This document shows, one piece after another, positions 52,041 to 60,751 of a stretch of DNA of 64,000 nt; the first letter of the stretch is position 1; each line of letters opens with the position of its first letter. Source of the stretch: NORP240 sp038134485. Lineage in GTDB: Bacteria; Pseudomonadota; Gammaproteobacteria; Pseudomonadales; Pseudohongiellaceae. Both the position numbers and the translations under genes were made by a program. The DNA lies in contig JAYPVG010000001.1 of assembly GCA_038134485.1 (NCBI GenBank), positions 1-64,000 of the forward strand. Direction: 5' to 3'. A model generated the notes under the pieces. That model did not search any database, was not told where the DNA came from, and was given only the letters and a program-made list of their open reading frames with translations.

Positions 52041-52283
52041 ATGTCTGACATAAAGTTTAGCAAAGACGAAAAGCAACAACTTATCGCACGGATACGCGAT
52101 TATTTTGCAACGGAGCTTAATCAGGAGCTTGGCCAGTTCGATGCCGAATTTCTGCTGGATTTTCTCAGTAAAGAATTGGGTCCAAGCTTTTACAATCGCG
52201 GTCTGCACGATGCGCAGGCGATAATGCAAAGTCGTATCGACGCGGTAATTGAGTCCGTCTACGAGCTCGAAAAGCCCTCTTGA
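52041..52283 (+). CDS. DUF2164 family protein
   Basis: An 80-residue acidic cytosolic protein with the DUF2164 pattern: FSKDEKQQLIARIRDYFATELNQELGQFDAEFLLDFL and FYNRGLHDAQ near residue 58, the conserved YNxGxxDA element. Function unknown. It follows ppc after 15 bp and is probably cotranscribed. Confidence 0.85.
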   Translation: MSDIKFSKDEKQQLIARIRDYFATELNQELGQFDAEFLLDFLSKELGPSFYNRGLHDAQAIMQSRIDAVIESVYELEKPS

Positions 52284-52304
52284 TTCATGTCCCTGACAGC
52301 GGCG

Positions 52305-52343
52305 GTCCGGGCTGGTTTTGCCAATAGCCAAAGAGGCCCGGAC
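52305..52343 (+). terminator. Hairpin after the ppc-DUF2164 unit
   Basis: GTCCGGGC (52305-52312) and GCCCGGAC (52336-52343) are perfect complements around a 23-nt loop, just after the DUF2164 stop and just before the promoter of the next gene. There is no U-tract, so terminator function is only likely. Confidence 0.4.
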
Positions 52344-52355
52344 ACCTAACTAACG

Positions 52356-52361
52356 TATAAT
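52356..52361 (+). promoter_or_regulatory. Perfect TATAAT -10 box 7 nt before ATG (leaderless)
   Basis: A consensus TATAAT ends 7 nt before the ATG of the luciferase-like gene, and no ribosome site precedes that ATG. A transcript starting at the usual distance would begin at or within one base of the start codon, so the mRNA is probably leaderless. No good -35 box is visible. Confidence 0.6.
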
Positions 52362-52368
52362 ACGCGCT

Positions 52369-53364
52369 ATGAAGCTATCAGTTCTGGACCAGTCTCCAAT
52401 TCGCAGCGGCAGCACGGCACACGCGGCCTTGCAGGAAACTGTAGCGCTAGCCCGACAATGCGATGAACAGGGCTATTTGCGCTACTGGCTGGCGGAACAC
52501 CATGCCTCCGACGCCCTGGCGGGATGCTCGCCTGAAGTCCTGCTGGGCCGATTGGGCGCAGAAACTCGCCGCATCCGCATCGGTTCGGGTGGAGTTATGC
52601 TGCCGCACTATAGTCCTTACAAAGTCGCGGAGAATTTCAAGCTGCTGCAGACCCTCTATCCCGACCGGGTTGATCTCGGTATTGGCAGAGCGCCAGGCAC
52701 TGACCCGTTTACTGCCGCGGCCCTGCGCTACGGCTCCACGGTAGGTCCCCAGCACTTTCCCCAGATGGTGGCGGATTTGCAGGCGCTGTTGAACGACAGT
52801 GAACCGCCAACCCGGGGGATGGAAGGGGCCCGGGCTTTTCCTCTGGTCGATCATCCGCCGGAGATGTGGATGCTGGGGTCCAGCGAGGACAGCGCGGGAT
52901 ATGCGGCTGATGCAGGGTTGCCATACAGTTTCGCCTATTTTATCAACCCCGCTATCCGTAGCGATATCTTCGAGCTGTACAGAGAACAGTTCAAACCGGG
53001 GCCTAATCAGGCCGAGCCGCACACCAGCCTTTGCGTTTTCTGTATCTGTGCCGAGAGTGAAGAGGAGGCCTGGCGCCTGTCACGCAGTCGCGACCTGTGG
53101 TTTGTTCGCCTATTGCAGGGGGCTCCCGGGCCTGTGCCAACGGTACAAGAAGCGACCGAATATCCCTACGCCGACGCCGAGCGTCGAGCGATTGAAGCCA
53201 ATCGAGACAAGCGGGCCGTAGGCACGCCGGCGCAAGTGAAAGCCAGGCTATTGGCAATGGCGGAAGAATTCGGTGCCGATGAGCTGATGATTCTGACTAT
53301 CACCCATGACCCGGCTGCGAGAGCCAGATCCTACGCCCTCCTCGCGGAGGAATTCGGGCTATAG
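52369..53364 (+). CDS. LLM-class flavin-dependent oxidoreductase (MsnO8-like)
   Basis: A 331-residue luciferase-like TIM-barrel protein. Landmarks are LSVLDQSPIRSG at the N-terminus, WLAEHHASDALAGCSPEVL near residue 43, IRIGSGGVMLPHYSPYKVAENF near 72 and DLGIGRAPGTDP near 107, typical of the single-component branch that uses FMN or F420; the remaining barrel strands are regular. The reaction is unknown. It appears to be transcribed from its own leaderless promoter. Confidence 0.88.
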   Translation: MKLSVLDQSPIRSGSTAHAALQETVALARQCDEQGYLRYWLAEHHASDALAGCSPEVLLGRLGAETRRIRIGSGGVMLPHYSPYKVAENFKLLQTLYPDRVDLGIGRAPGTDPFTAAALRYGSTVGPQHFPQMVADLQALLNDSEPPTRGMEGARAFPLVDHPPEMWMLGSSEDSAGYAADAGLPYSFAYFINPAIRSDIFELYREQFKPGPNQAEPHTSLCVFCICAESEEEAWRLSRSRDLWFVRLLQGAPGPVPTVQEATEYPYADAERRAIEANRDKRAVGTPAQVKARLLAMAEEFGADELMILTITHDPAARARSYALLAEEFGL

Positions 53365-53422
53365 CTGTGCGATCAGGACTGAGACTCAGTTGCCTCGCGA
53401 TTCTTGCTACGCCGGCTGGATA

Positions 53423-54061
53423 TTAATTTCCGAACTGCTTTTGTCGCTCCTGCTCCAGCAGCGCTTTCAATTCGGCTACCTGCATGAGGGCCTGCAGATA
53501 TTGAGGATTTTCGGTGGCGATGCGCAGCATTTCCTCCTGCAGTTCCTCGAAAGTTGTTGCGGCCAGATCCTGCAGTTCGCGCTCTTCAGGAATAAGATCC
53601 ATGGCGCGATCGAGCAGCGCAAGATCGATACCCTCGTCAGACCAGGCCTGGCGCAGTTCTGACTGGGCAAACTGGGAACTGTTTCGGCGCAGCTCGGTGA
53701 AAAAGACTGGTTCACAGCTGCGGCGAGGAATCCTGGAGTTGGTGATGCGAATGACGCGGCACACAATATCAAAATCGTCGCGGCTGTTGAGCTCGTTGAA
53801 CAGTCCGTAGAGATTCTCTTCAGCCCGCTCTATCCGGTTTCTGATAGAGATAAAATTCTGTTCGCCAACAACCGTGATCTCTTCCAAAAGTTCAGGCTCG
53901 GGAAGCTGAATTTCCGTCGCTGATTCATTGACGTTCTGAATCGGCGGGTTGTTGCCCGCATCCTGCGCCGATGCGGTACCCAGCAGAAAAAACAGCATGC
54001 AGCCCAGCCAGACTGACGCGCAGGAATTGACCACAGATATTCTGACTGAGGCGCCGTTCAT
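53423..54061 (-). CDS. Exported protein of unknown function, helical
   Basis: A 212-residue exported protein with a signal peptide ending TASAQ. The mature part has FISIRNRIERAEENLYGLFNELNSRDDFDIVC, ITNSRIPRRSCEPVFFTELRRN and a C-terminal coiled-coil-like region rich in Glu, Gln and Leu (ATTFEELQEEMLRIA to ALLEQERQKQ). Two cysteines (near DIVC and RRSC) could form a disulfide. I recall similar uncharacterised proteins in related marine gammaproteobacteria. It lies 34 bp after the PqaA-like gene and may be cotranscribed. The frame is open upstream to 54151, overlapping that gene. Confidence 0.7.
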   Translation of the reverse strand: MNGASVRISVVNSCASVWLGCMLFFLLGTASAQDAGNNPPIQNVNESATEIQLPEPELLEEITVVGEQNFISIRNRIERAEENLYGLFNELNSRDDFDIVCRVIRITNSRIPRRSCEPVFFTELRRNSSQFAQSELRQAWSDEGIDLALLDRAMDLIPEERELQDLAATTFEELQEEMLRIATENPQYLQALMQVAELKALLEQERQKQFGN

Positions 54062-54095
54062 GAGTCGCACAATCACCTGCTGGCGAGCTGCCTGG

Positions 54096-55541
54096 TCATG
54101 GATGGGACGGCTCCTGCGTCCTGACGCTGTCGGCGGTCGGTTGCCAGACATGTTCCGTGATTTCCGGGACCACTTTTACCCCGGTGCTGAACTTCAGTGG
54201 AACTGACAGGCCACTGGGAAAAGCCATTTCGACAAAGTAAGCCGTGTATCCCTGAGCGGGAGCATCAACTTTTGCAACGTATCGACCTGGCTCCACTTCC
54301 CGCAGCGGAGTGCTGCTGTAGGCCCGCCCAATCACATCCTGCATGAAGTTGCGACCATCCGGATTGGAGGCTTGCCATAACAGCACCTCCAGCGGTTCGT
54401 CCAGCGTCAATACCGTAATGGTTCCGTCGTCGTCGACGTCCCATGAGTATCTTGGCATGGGGACGTTGTGCACAACGGCGTGGTACCAGGCGTCGACACT
54501 TTCGATGACGTCTGTTCCGCCCATACTGTGGTCGGAGTTGGGTACGTATCGCACGTGCTTCTCTCCGCTCAGCTCATCCCAGTAGAACTTCCAGGAATCA
54601 GGCAGAAAAAACTGGTCACCGGTGGAGTTCAAAAGAAACTTGGGTAGCTGCAGGCGGTCGCGGTACTCGTAGGGTTCCACGATGTCCATCAGGGCTGCAA
54701 ATTCCGGCGTGCCCAGCCAGTTCATAATACCCATGTCCTCGTAGTCACCGATTGCCGGGGCATACCCGCCATAGACCTGATAATGGTGCTTGAATGACTC
54801 CTCGACGTTCAGTAAATCAATCACGATAGGCATAATTGCGACCACCCGATTGTCGACTGCTGCGGTGGTCCATGTAGTCCAACCCCGCTTTGATCCGCCC
54901 GCTACTACAAACTGGTCGACTTCGGCTCCGCCACCCTGGGCACTCGCCAGCAAATGGGTGACAGTATCCATGGCACGCACAGCACTTTTGGTCATCGGTA
55001 ATCGCAGGGGCCACTTCTCGTCGCCGCTGCGCAGGTACTTGTCCCAGGTGTAGGCGATGGTCTGGTCTTCGTAACGGTCACGGGTTTCATCGGCGATGAA
55101 TACCAGTGGCTGGTTGGGAACCATGTAGAGGGTAGTCACGACGGTGCCCGATTGAATCGCCCGATTTATATCGGTTGGAGGAGCACCGACCGGCACTTCG
55201 TCCTGTTTGTCGCCCCCGGTAATGTAAAGAAAGCCGATATCGCTGAGAATCGTCTCCGGCCGGGTGATGGTCATATAATGTTCCCAGATAGGCAGGTTGA
55301 CCTCGGCTTCGGTCAGCCACTGCTGGCTGATCATGTGCACTACATAAGTTGTGTAGCCTTCCCCGGTGACGGTATTAACAACCCGATAACTGTAATTGGG
55401 GTCGGGTGCCCTTACATATTCATCCAGAGCGGTGAGTTCCAGCCCTGCGGAGTCAGCCGAGAGTTGCCCAGCACCAAGGCACAGAAAAACCGCCAGCGCG
55501 ACTGGTAATTTCCTTGCCCAGAGAGTTACACGATCTGTCAT
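54096..55541 (-). CDS. PqaA-type PhoPQ-activated pathogenicity-related protein
   Basis: A 481-residue exported alpha/beta-hydrolase-like protein. Signal peptide ends QLSA; AGGTGAT precedes the start. Landmarks are LTALDEYVRAPDPNYSY near 40, YITGGDKQDE near 110, MTKSAVRAMDTVTHLLA near 190, FVVAGGSKRGWTTWTTAAVD near 220 (the Ser in GGSKRG is the probable nucleophile) and FLLNSTGDQFFLPDSWKFYWDEL near 330, the pattern of the PhoPQ-activated family. Role unknown beyond induction in Salmonella. It follows the DUF3500 gene after 46 bp. Confidence 0.86.
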   Translation of the reverse strand: MTDRVTLWARKLPVALAVFLCLGAGQLSADSAGLELTALDEYVRAPDPNYSYRVVNTVTGEGYTTYVVHMISQQWLTEAEVNLPIWEHYMTITRPETILSDIGFLYITGGDKQDEVPVGAPPTDINRAIQSGTVVTTLYMVPNQPLVFIADETRDRYEDQTIAYTWDKYLRSGDEKWPLRLPMTKSAVRAMDTVTHLLASAQGGGAEVDQFVVAGGSKRGWTTWTTAAVDNRVVAIMPIVIDLLNVEESFKHHYQVYGGYAPAIGDYEDMGIMNWLGTPEFAALMDIVEPYEYRDRLQLPKFLLNSTGDQFFLPDSWKFYWDELSGEKHVRYVPNSDHSMGGTDVIESVDAWYHAVVHNVPMPRYSWDVDDDGTITVLTLDEPLEVLLWQASNPDGRNFMQDVIGRAYSSTPLREVEPGRYVAKVDAPAQGYTAYFVEMAFPSGLSVPLKFSTGVKVVPEITEHVWQPTADSVRTQEPSHP

Positions 55542-55587
55542 AGCATCACCTGTTTCATCTCTATCCTCGATGTACTGCAAACTAACG

Positions 55588-56649
55588 TTAATGGTTATGT
55601 CCGGGGCCAAACCGGACTGCGACAGCATCGTAGTGCAGCCTGATCAGGTCGCGGCCAAAGTCACCGTCGAAATCCCGCCATACCAGGTGGATGTGGTTGG
55701 CGTTGTTCTGTGTCTTGTCATACTCGATCAGAAAATCTTCCCCCTGGACCCGCCAGTAGTGGGCATCGGCGTTTGCTGTGCCGCCAATCCAGGTAAACCG
55801 GATGGCGTCGCGGCCGTTTCGCACCTGGGCCATGCGGGCCGCGGTGACCGCATCGGGCTGAGCGTTTGCCACTTCCTCGATCAGGTTCATCAGGTTCAAC
55901 TGCTGGGCGGAATTCAGATTGCCGTAGGCAATGCCGGTAGATTCCAGGGGGGCGACTGCGTCCTCGGCCGCGGTAAAGATATCCCCGGGCACGTCCACGT
56001 TGAGCACCGCCTGATTCCTTTGCGACGCATCCAGGGAGACTGCCAGCTGGCGCGCCAGGTCCTCCTCCGCCGCCAGCACCCGCAGACCCGCCCGCGGACC
56101 GCTGCGTACCTCTGCCGGATTGCTGCCAAAGAACTGCGGTGAACTGGCAATCGCGCTACCTTCGACGAACGTCCAGTTCAGGGCGATATGATGCCCCTCG
56201 AAGCGAAACGCCCAGGCACCCGTCAGGGACGGTTCGCCGAACACCGTAAAGAAGTAAGCATTGGGGTCACGGACAAACCGTCCATTGACTTCAATTTCTG
56301 CGAGAACCGATTCAAGGCTCCTGATCTGGCCTACTTTCTCGTAGCCACGCACACTCAGAAAAGTCGCCATGACCTGTCGAGCCAGCTCTCGTTGTGACTC
56401 ATTCATCTCATTGATGGAAAGTCCGTTACGGCTGCGGGGAATGAAATGCCAGTTAAGCCTTTCTTCGTCGTTGAAACCGTAACTTGCGGTGGCGCGCTGC
56501 TCCGCCGAAAGGCCGTTCAAAAACGCGGTCACCGTGCTGACCATGTCTCCGGTAAGTGAGATGGCTGCTTGTTGTGCGGCAGCATCCCGTGGACTGAATC
56601 CCATTCCTGCAACAACCACTAGCGTGAGCAGTAGCTTGGTTATGTTCAT
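55588..56649 (-). CDS. DUF3500 exported protein
   Basis: A 353-residue protein with signal peptide (to about residue 26) and GAGG ribosome site. DUF3500 landmarks are AFLNGLSAEQRATASYGFNDEERLNWHFIPRSRNGLSINEM near 45, NAYFFTVFGEPSLTGAWAFRFEGHHIALNWTFV near 130 and the C-terminal HIHLVWRDFDGDFGRDLIRLHYD. Conserved His residues suggest a metal site. Function unknown. It appears to head a DUF3500-PqaA-like-unknown operon on the minus strand. Confidence 0.85.
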   Translation of the reverse strand: MNITKLLLTLVVVAGMGFSPRDAAAQQAAISLTGDMVSTVTAFLNGLSAEQRATASYGFNDEERLNWHFIPRSRNGLSINEMNESQRELARQVMATFLSVRGYEKVGQIRSLESVLAEIEVNGRFVRDPNAYFFTVFGEPSLTGAWAFRFEGHHIALNWTFVEGSAIASSPQFFGSNPAEVRSGPRAGLRVLAAEEDLARQLAVSLDASQRNQAVLNVDVPGDIFTAAEDAVAPLESTGIAYGNLNSAQQLNLMNLIEEVANAQPDAVTAARMAQVRNGRDAIRFTWIGGTANADAHYWRVQGEDFLIEYDKTQNNANHIHLVWRDFDGDFGRDLIRLHYDAVAVRFGPGHNH

Positions 56650-56863
56650 AATTGAACCCTCAAGTAGAACCATCAACGAGCTAGTTTGGCTCGTAATCAT
56701 TCTCTGGTTTTATATGCTGAGCCGGTGTTGGTTTGCGCAATAATTCAATTCCATACCATACCAGCGCCGCGGCATGAAAATCAGTATACCGATGTCCAAT
56801 CCGGCGAGGTAGTTCCCAACCGAAAGAAAATTAGGCAAATTGGCAGGATTGTCAGGTGCGCGG

Positions 56864-58321
56864 TTAACCCCATTTGAGCAGGTTGAGAAACTCGCGCCGG
56901 TTCTTCGGACCGTAAGTCAGGAAAGTCGGCTGCGGGTCGTTCAGGTAATTGGCTTTATCCCGCGACAATGAATCGACTGAGGTCAGTAACTGGATTTCCT
57001 GCTGGTCGATCTGGTAAGGGACCGCGGCATTAAGTCCGAACACCTTGCGGCGCAGCTGCGGGGTGATCTCAGGGTATCCAAACTGTTCACGAAATTCCGC
57101 TGAGATCTGGAAGGTTCGGAAAGCCTGAATCTGGTCCTGGGGTGAGCCGTACCAGATGGAATCGGTGCCCCACAGCACGTTGTCTTCCCCGACATGCTTG
57201 AACAGCTTGCCCAGCGCGTGGGCGGCGTTGTCCGGATCGCGCATCAGGAATCGCCAGGTACTGCCCAGCTCGGCGTAGACGTTGGAGTTGGGAGCAACCT
57301 CGTTGTCGATCAGCGACTGAATGAGCGTATCGATGCCGTCCCGTCCGGCGCCGTTGACGAACTCCTGCTCCTGCACGTTGGCGACAAAGCCGGAGTGGTA
57401 GACAAGAAAGTTCATGTCCGGAAACTGTCTGGCCACGATGCCTATATCCGAACACTGGCTGTGCTGGTAAGACTGCGGTCCAAACGGGAGGCCTTTGTGC
57501 ACGCAGATATTGCGGACACCCAGGCGCCGGGCCCGCTCGATCATGGCGATTCCCGGCTCATCGTGCAGGAAGAAGCCGACACCCCCCGGGCCATACTGGG
57601 TATAGGTTTTGAAGGCGCTGATATTCCAGTTCTCAGCCAGCTCATCCATGCCTTCCAGGTCGCCGTCCTGGTTGGGATTGACCCGGCCATGGATCATCAG
57701 GCGCTTGCTGCCTTCCAGTTCGGCCACGATACGCCGGGTCTCGTCGGCGTCCTCGATAGTGACCGGTTCAGTTTCGCGGGTCGATGGGACAAAGGACAGC
57801 ACCATAATGTCGGTGTCGCTGTCCAGAAACACGTCTTTGATGAACTCGCCTGCCGACAGGCAGTTCAGGTAACCCCTGTCGCCGCCGTTAGTCGCCTCGC
57901 AACTGGCTTTCTCCATTTGCGCATAGGGTCGGGCTGATTCCGGCAGCCGGCTTAGCCAGTCACCCTCCGGATTCACGTAGTGGCCCTGGACGTCAAAGAT
58001 GAATTCCTGGCCGTCTAACTGCTCCGCCGCGGCAAAGCGATCAAGCGCACTTTCCTCGCTCAGCTCGAAAAAGCCTCCGCGCTTGTCGCCGTAGGCGTTG
58101 GCCTGGTTGAAAGCCAACAGAGTGCTGGCCGCGCCACAGCTGGAAATCAGGAACTTGCGCCGGCTTTGCCCGACCCGCCTGGCATTCTCGGTGGCCCGAT
58201 CCAGGGCAAGCCTGTTGGCCTTGTGGTTGATTTCAGAAATGGGGATCGGTTCGTACTCGCCGTTGGAGGTACTGTCTATCTTGATGGGGAGGCGGGTACC
58301 CTCGGGATCGAGTTTATTCAT
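56864..58321 (-). CDS. Tat-exported amidohydrolase (COG2159-type)
   Basis: A 485-residue TIM-barrel metal-dependent hydrolase. The first 55 residues include SRRKFLISSCGAASTLLAF, a twin-arginine-like signal; a metal motif FDVQGHYVNP follows near residue 110. Later landmarks are RLMIHGRVNPNQDG, VRNICVHKGLPFG near 275, FLVYHSGF and WGTDSIWYGSPQDQIQAFR near 405 with the catalytic Asp. These match the amidohydrolase 2 family of decarboxylases and lactonases (DxHxH is DVQGH here). It starts 53 bp after the third YACHEGNY gene and probably shares its transcript. Confidence 0.84.
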   Translation of the reverse strand: MNKLDPEGTRLPIKIDSTSNGEYEPIPISEINHKANRLALDRATENARRVGQSRRKFLISSCGAASTLLAFNQANAYGDKRGGFFELSEESALDRFAAAEQLDGQEFIFDVQGHYVNPEGDWLSRLPESARPYAQMEKASCEATNGGDRGYLNCLSAGEFIKDVFLDSDTDIMVLSFVPSTRETEPVTIEDADETRRIVAELEGSKRLMIHGRVNPNQDGDLEGMDELAENWNISAFKTYTQYGPGGVGFFLHDEPGIAMIERARRLGVRNICVHKGLPFGPQSYQHSQCSDIGIVARQFPDMNFLVYHSGFVANVQEQEFVNGAGRDGIDTLIQSLIDNEVAPNSNVYAELGSTWRFLMRDPDNAAHALGKLFKHVGEDNVLWGTDSIWYGSPQDQIQAFRTFQISAEFREQFGYPEITPQLRRKVFGLNAAVPYQIDQQEIQLLTSVDSLSRDKANYLNDPQPTFLTYGPKNRREFLNLLKWG

Positions 58322-58374
58322 TATTGTGCTCCTCGTGGCCCGGTGTTTTCGGCTGCTGCGGTTGCGTGGCTGGT

Positions 58375-59370
58375 TTATTGACCTGACGCCTGTTCCTGCT
58401 CCTGTCGCTCCAGTGCGCGCGCTACCCGGAGGATGTTGAGCAAGCCATAATTGCCTTCATGACAGGCGTACTCGTAGAGCGGCTGGTCGCTGCTGACCAT
58501 GGGAAACGAGACTGTCCATGGTCGGACCCAGGTGCTGGCATCTTTTACGGTGAACTCGTACAGCAGCATGTCATCCGCCACGCGGGTAAAACGCTCTACC
58601 AGGTGCAGCTGGTCGCTGGAACGACGAAAACTGGTCTTGGCTGAAAAATTGGTGGATTCCACCACCAGGGTATTCCCATCCCAGTAGCCGCGGGGGTCGC
58701 CATGCCACTGTCGAATCTGGTCAGGCAGATGGGGACGGCCGTCCAGCGGAACCAGCCTGATATCGTGGACCATCTCGTTCATGATCATCACGGTATCCGC
58801 TGTCTGCACGATCTGGATATTGTTGTTGTAGGCCTGAGGCAGCATGCCGGCAGGAATGCCCCAGGTTATGCAGCGTTCCTGTAGCGAGCGATCCTCCCAG
58901 CTGTCAGCGACACCACGGCCCTCCTGCTCGCGCATCGCCATTTCTGTGCGCAGCAGCGCCTCTTGAGTGAAAGCAGGGATTCGGCCGTCTGCCGGATCAA
59001 TAACCAGGGACGTCTGGCGGGTTGCCAACACATCAGTGCCGTAGTCCAGATCGCCCGGATCATGAACAGAGGGTCCGCTGCGGGCAGAGTCCAGCGGGCG
59101 TCCGTCGTCTCGTTCCGCGCTCAGATTCTCGTATTCACGGACCTGCTCTTCGCTCAGGTAAGCGATACCTTCGAACCGCGCCGGGCGCTCCAGCGGGGTA
59201 ATCGTGCGCCGGTCCCAGACTCCCTGAAGGTCGGGGTGACCCCACGGCGTAGCCGGCACCTGATACTCTGGATTGCGCAGTTCCACTCGCTGCGCACTGG
59301 CGCCGGAGGCCAGCAGCAGGGCCAGCAGGGTGATTGTTAGTAGCCTTGTTACTCGCGGCGAATATGACAT
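58375..59370 (-). CDS. Secreted protein of the YACHEGNY family, copy 3
   Basis: A 331-residue exported protein (signal peptide ending SGASAQ). Its motifs are in the same order as in the copies at 4669 and 10736: PDLQGVWDRRTITPLERPARFEG near 47, TSLVIDPADGRIPA near 122, LQERCITWGI near 165, EMVHDIRLVPLDGRPH near 195, RGYWDGNTLVVESTNF near 225 and YEYACHEGNYGLLNIL near 310. It is closest to copy 1. Function unknown. It heads a two-gene unit with the amidohydrolase. A frame extension to 59565 lacks a signal peptide and is not preferred. Confidence 0.8.
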   Translation of the reverse strand: MSYSPRVTRLLTITLLALLLASGASAQRVELRNPEYQVPATPWGHPDLQGVWDRRTITPLERPARFEGIAYLSEEQVREYENLSAERDDGRPLDSARSGPSVHDPGDLDYGTDVLATRQTSLVIDPADGRIPAFTQEALLRTEMAMREQEGRGVADSWEDRSLQERCITWGIPAGMLPQAYNNNIQIVQTADTVMIMNEMVHDIRLVPLDGRPHLPDQIRQWHGDPRGYWDGNTLVVESTNFSAKTSFRRSSDQLHLVERFTRVADDMLLYEFTVKDASTWVRPWTVSFPMVSSDQPLYEYACHEGNYGLLNILRVARALERQEQEQASGQ

Positions 59371-59633
59371 GGTAAGAACATTATCACAGGACCGGGTCGA
59401 TCTTCCATTCCCTTGATCACCTGTCGATATTGTCCCGAGGTCAGGGCTGCGGCCTGCCATGTCAGCCATCAGCATCGGCAGTCCGCTGGCAGCATTGCCT
59501 GCAGAGGCCACGCGCTTGCGAGGATTGATCAGGGCCACCAGAACTGCATAAGAGAACGATTCCAATGGGCATTTAAAACGATATTTTGGAACAGTGAATT
59601 CTTCACTGTGAGTACATTTAATTTCTTGAGATT

Positions 59634-60683
59634 TCAGGGCGCACTGTTCTCGGGCGGTAGCAGGTTATCAGGGATCTCGACATGCTGTTCCTGATAATAG
59701 CGCAGGGCGCCCGGATGCAGGGGAACCGCTACGCCCCTGAGTGCTTCGTTCAGGCTCATCGACCTGGTGGCGCTGTGAATTTCCTGCAGCGTTGCCAGGT
59801 TCTCCCACAGCATTCGGGTAAGCTGGTACACAATCTCATCACCCACGTCGTCGCGGACAATCAGTACGTTGGAGCTGGATGCCGTCGTGATTGCCTGTTC
59901 CTGGTAGGGGTAGGTTCCCGGCTCGAGGGTATAGTGGTCAAACAGGCGTTCTCTGCTATTAATGGCATCGAGTTCATTCTGACTGAATTCAAGCAGTGTG
60001 ATGTCGCTTCCCATTTGCGCATAGGCCCGGGTAATCGCTGATACCGGTGCTCCGGCGGGAACGTTCATACCGACAATATTACCGTCCTGAATCGCACTGG
60101 CTGCCGCACCGTAGCCCATGTAAGCCAGGGTCATGCGCTCGGAGTCGATGCCCAGCGCATCGAAAAGGTAAAACCCGGTTTGCTCGGCCCCCGAGTTGCG
60201 CGCGCCGATGACAAAGCGTTCTCCGTCCAGTTCATTCAAATCCATCATGGTGCCGTTTTTCACCAGCCTTGAAAGCAGCATAAAGTGTTCGACATTAGGC
60301 CACATGGCGCTGATGCTGCGTAAATAAGTCTGGGGCGTGCGTACCGGACCTTCGCCTTTCCACGCCCAGGCGGCGAACACACCGAGCACCAGCGAGAATT
60401 GCGCCTGATTGTCTCGCATCAGTTTGACGTTCTCCATCGAACCGGCGGAGCTGATAGCGGTCAGTCCGAAAGGTTGGTCCTGCTGCGCGGTGACCAGGGT
60501 GGAGAGGGCGACGCCAACCGGGTAAAAAGTACCGCCGGTGGTGCCGGTGGAAAGCACGTAGGTGCGGCGCGCCGCAGAATGATCGGTGCAGGCGCCCAGA
60601 GCAAGGCCTGTCAGCGCGATAATCAGGATCAGTGACCGGTTTATGATCCGGATTGGCTTAGCAGGCCGTGACATGTAGTCCAT
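59634..60683 (-). CDS. TAXI-family binding lipoprotein, orphan
   Basis: A 349-residue periplasmic binding protein. The lipobox LALGAC places the mature protein on the membrane. TAXI landmarks are YVLSTGTTGGTFYPVGVALSTLV near 38, ISSAGSMENVKLMRDNQAQFSLVLGVFA near 75, FVIGARNSGAEQTG near 150 and ALRGVAVPLHPGALRYYQE near 320. Only 13 or so residues of the TAXI protein at 35 kb match in the core, so they are distant paralogues. No TRAP permease gene lies next to it, so the partner must be elsewhere. The first two possible ATG codons (60683 and 60674) are close, and neither has a strong ribosome site. Confidence 0.83.
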   Translation of the reverse strand: MDYMSRPAKPIRIINRSLILIIALTGLALGACTDHSAARRTYVLSTGTTGGTFYPVGVALSTLVTAQQDQPFGLTAISSAGSMENVKLMRDNQAQFSLVLGVFAAWAWKGEGPVRTPQTYLRSISAMWPNVEHFMLLSRLVKNGTMMDLNELDGERFVIGARNSGAEQTGFYLFDALGIDSERMTLAYMGYGAAASAIQDGNIVGMNVPAGAPVSAITRAYAQMGSDITLLEFSQNELDAINSRERLFDHYTLEPGTYPYQEQAITTASSSNVLIVRDDVGDEIVYQLTRMLWENLATLQEIHSATRSMSLNEALRGVAVPLHPGALRYYQEQHVEIPDNLLPPENSAP

Positions 60684-60751
60684 CGCTGGTTAACCTTGGC
60701 ACATCTATACTCTGCATCTTACCCATAACAAGACGTTAATGTAGCACGATA

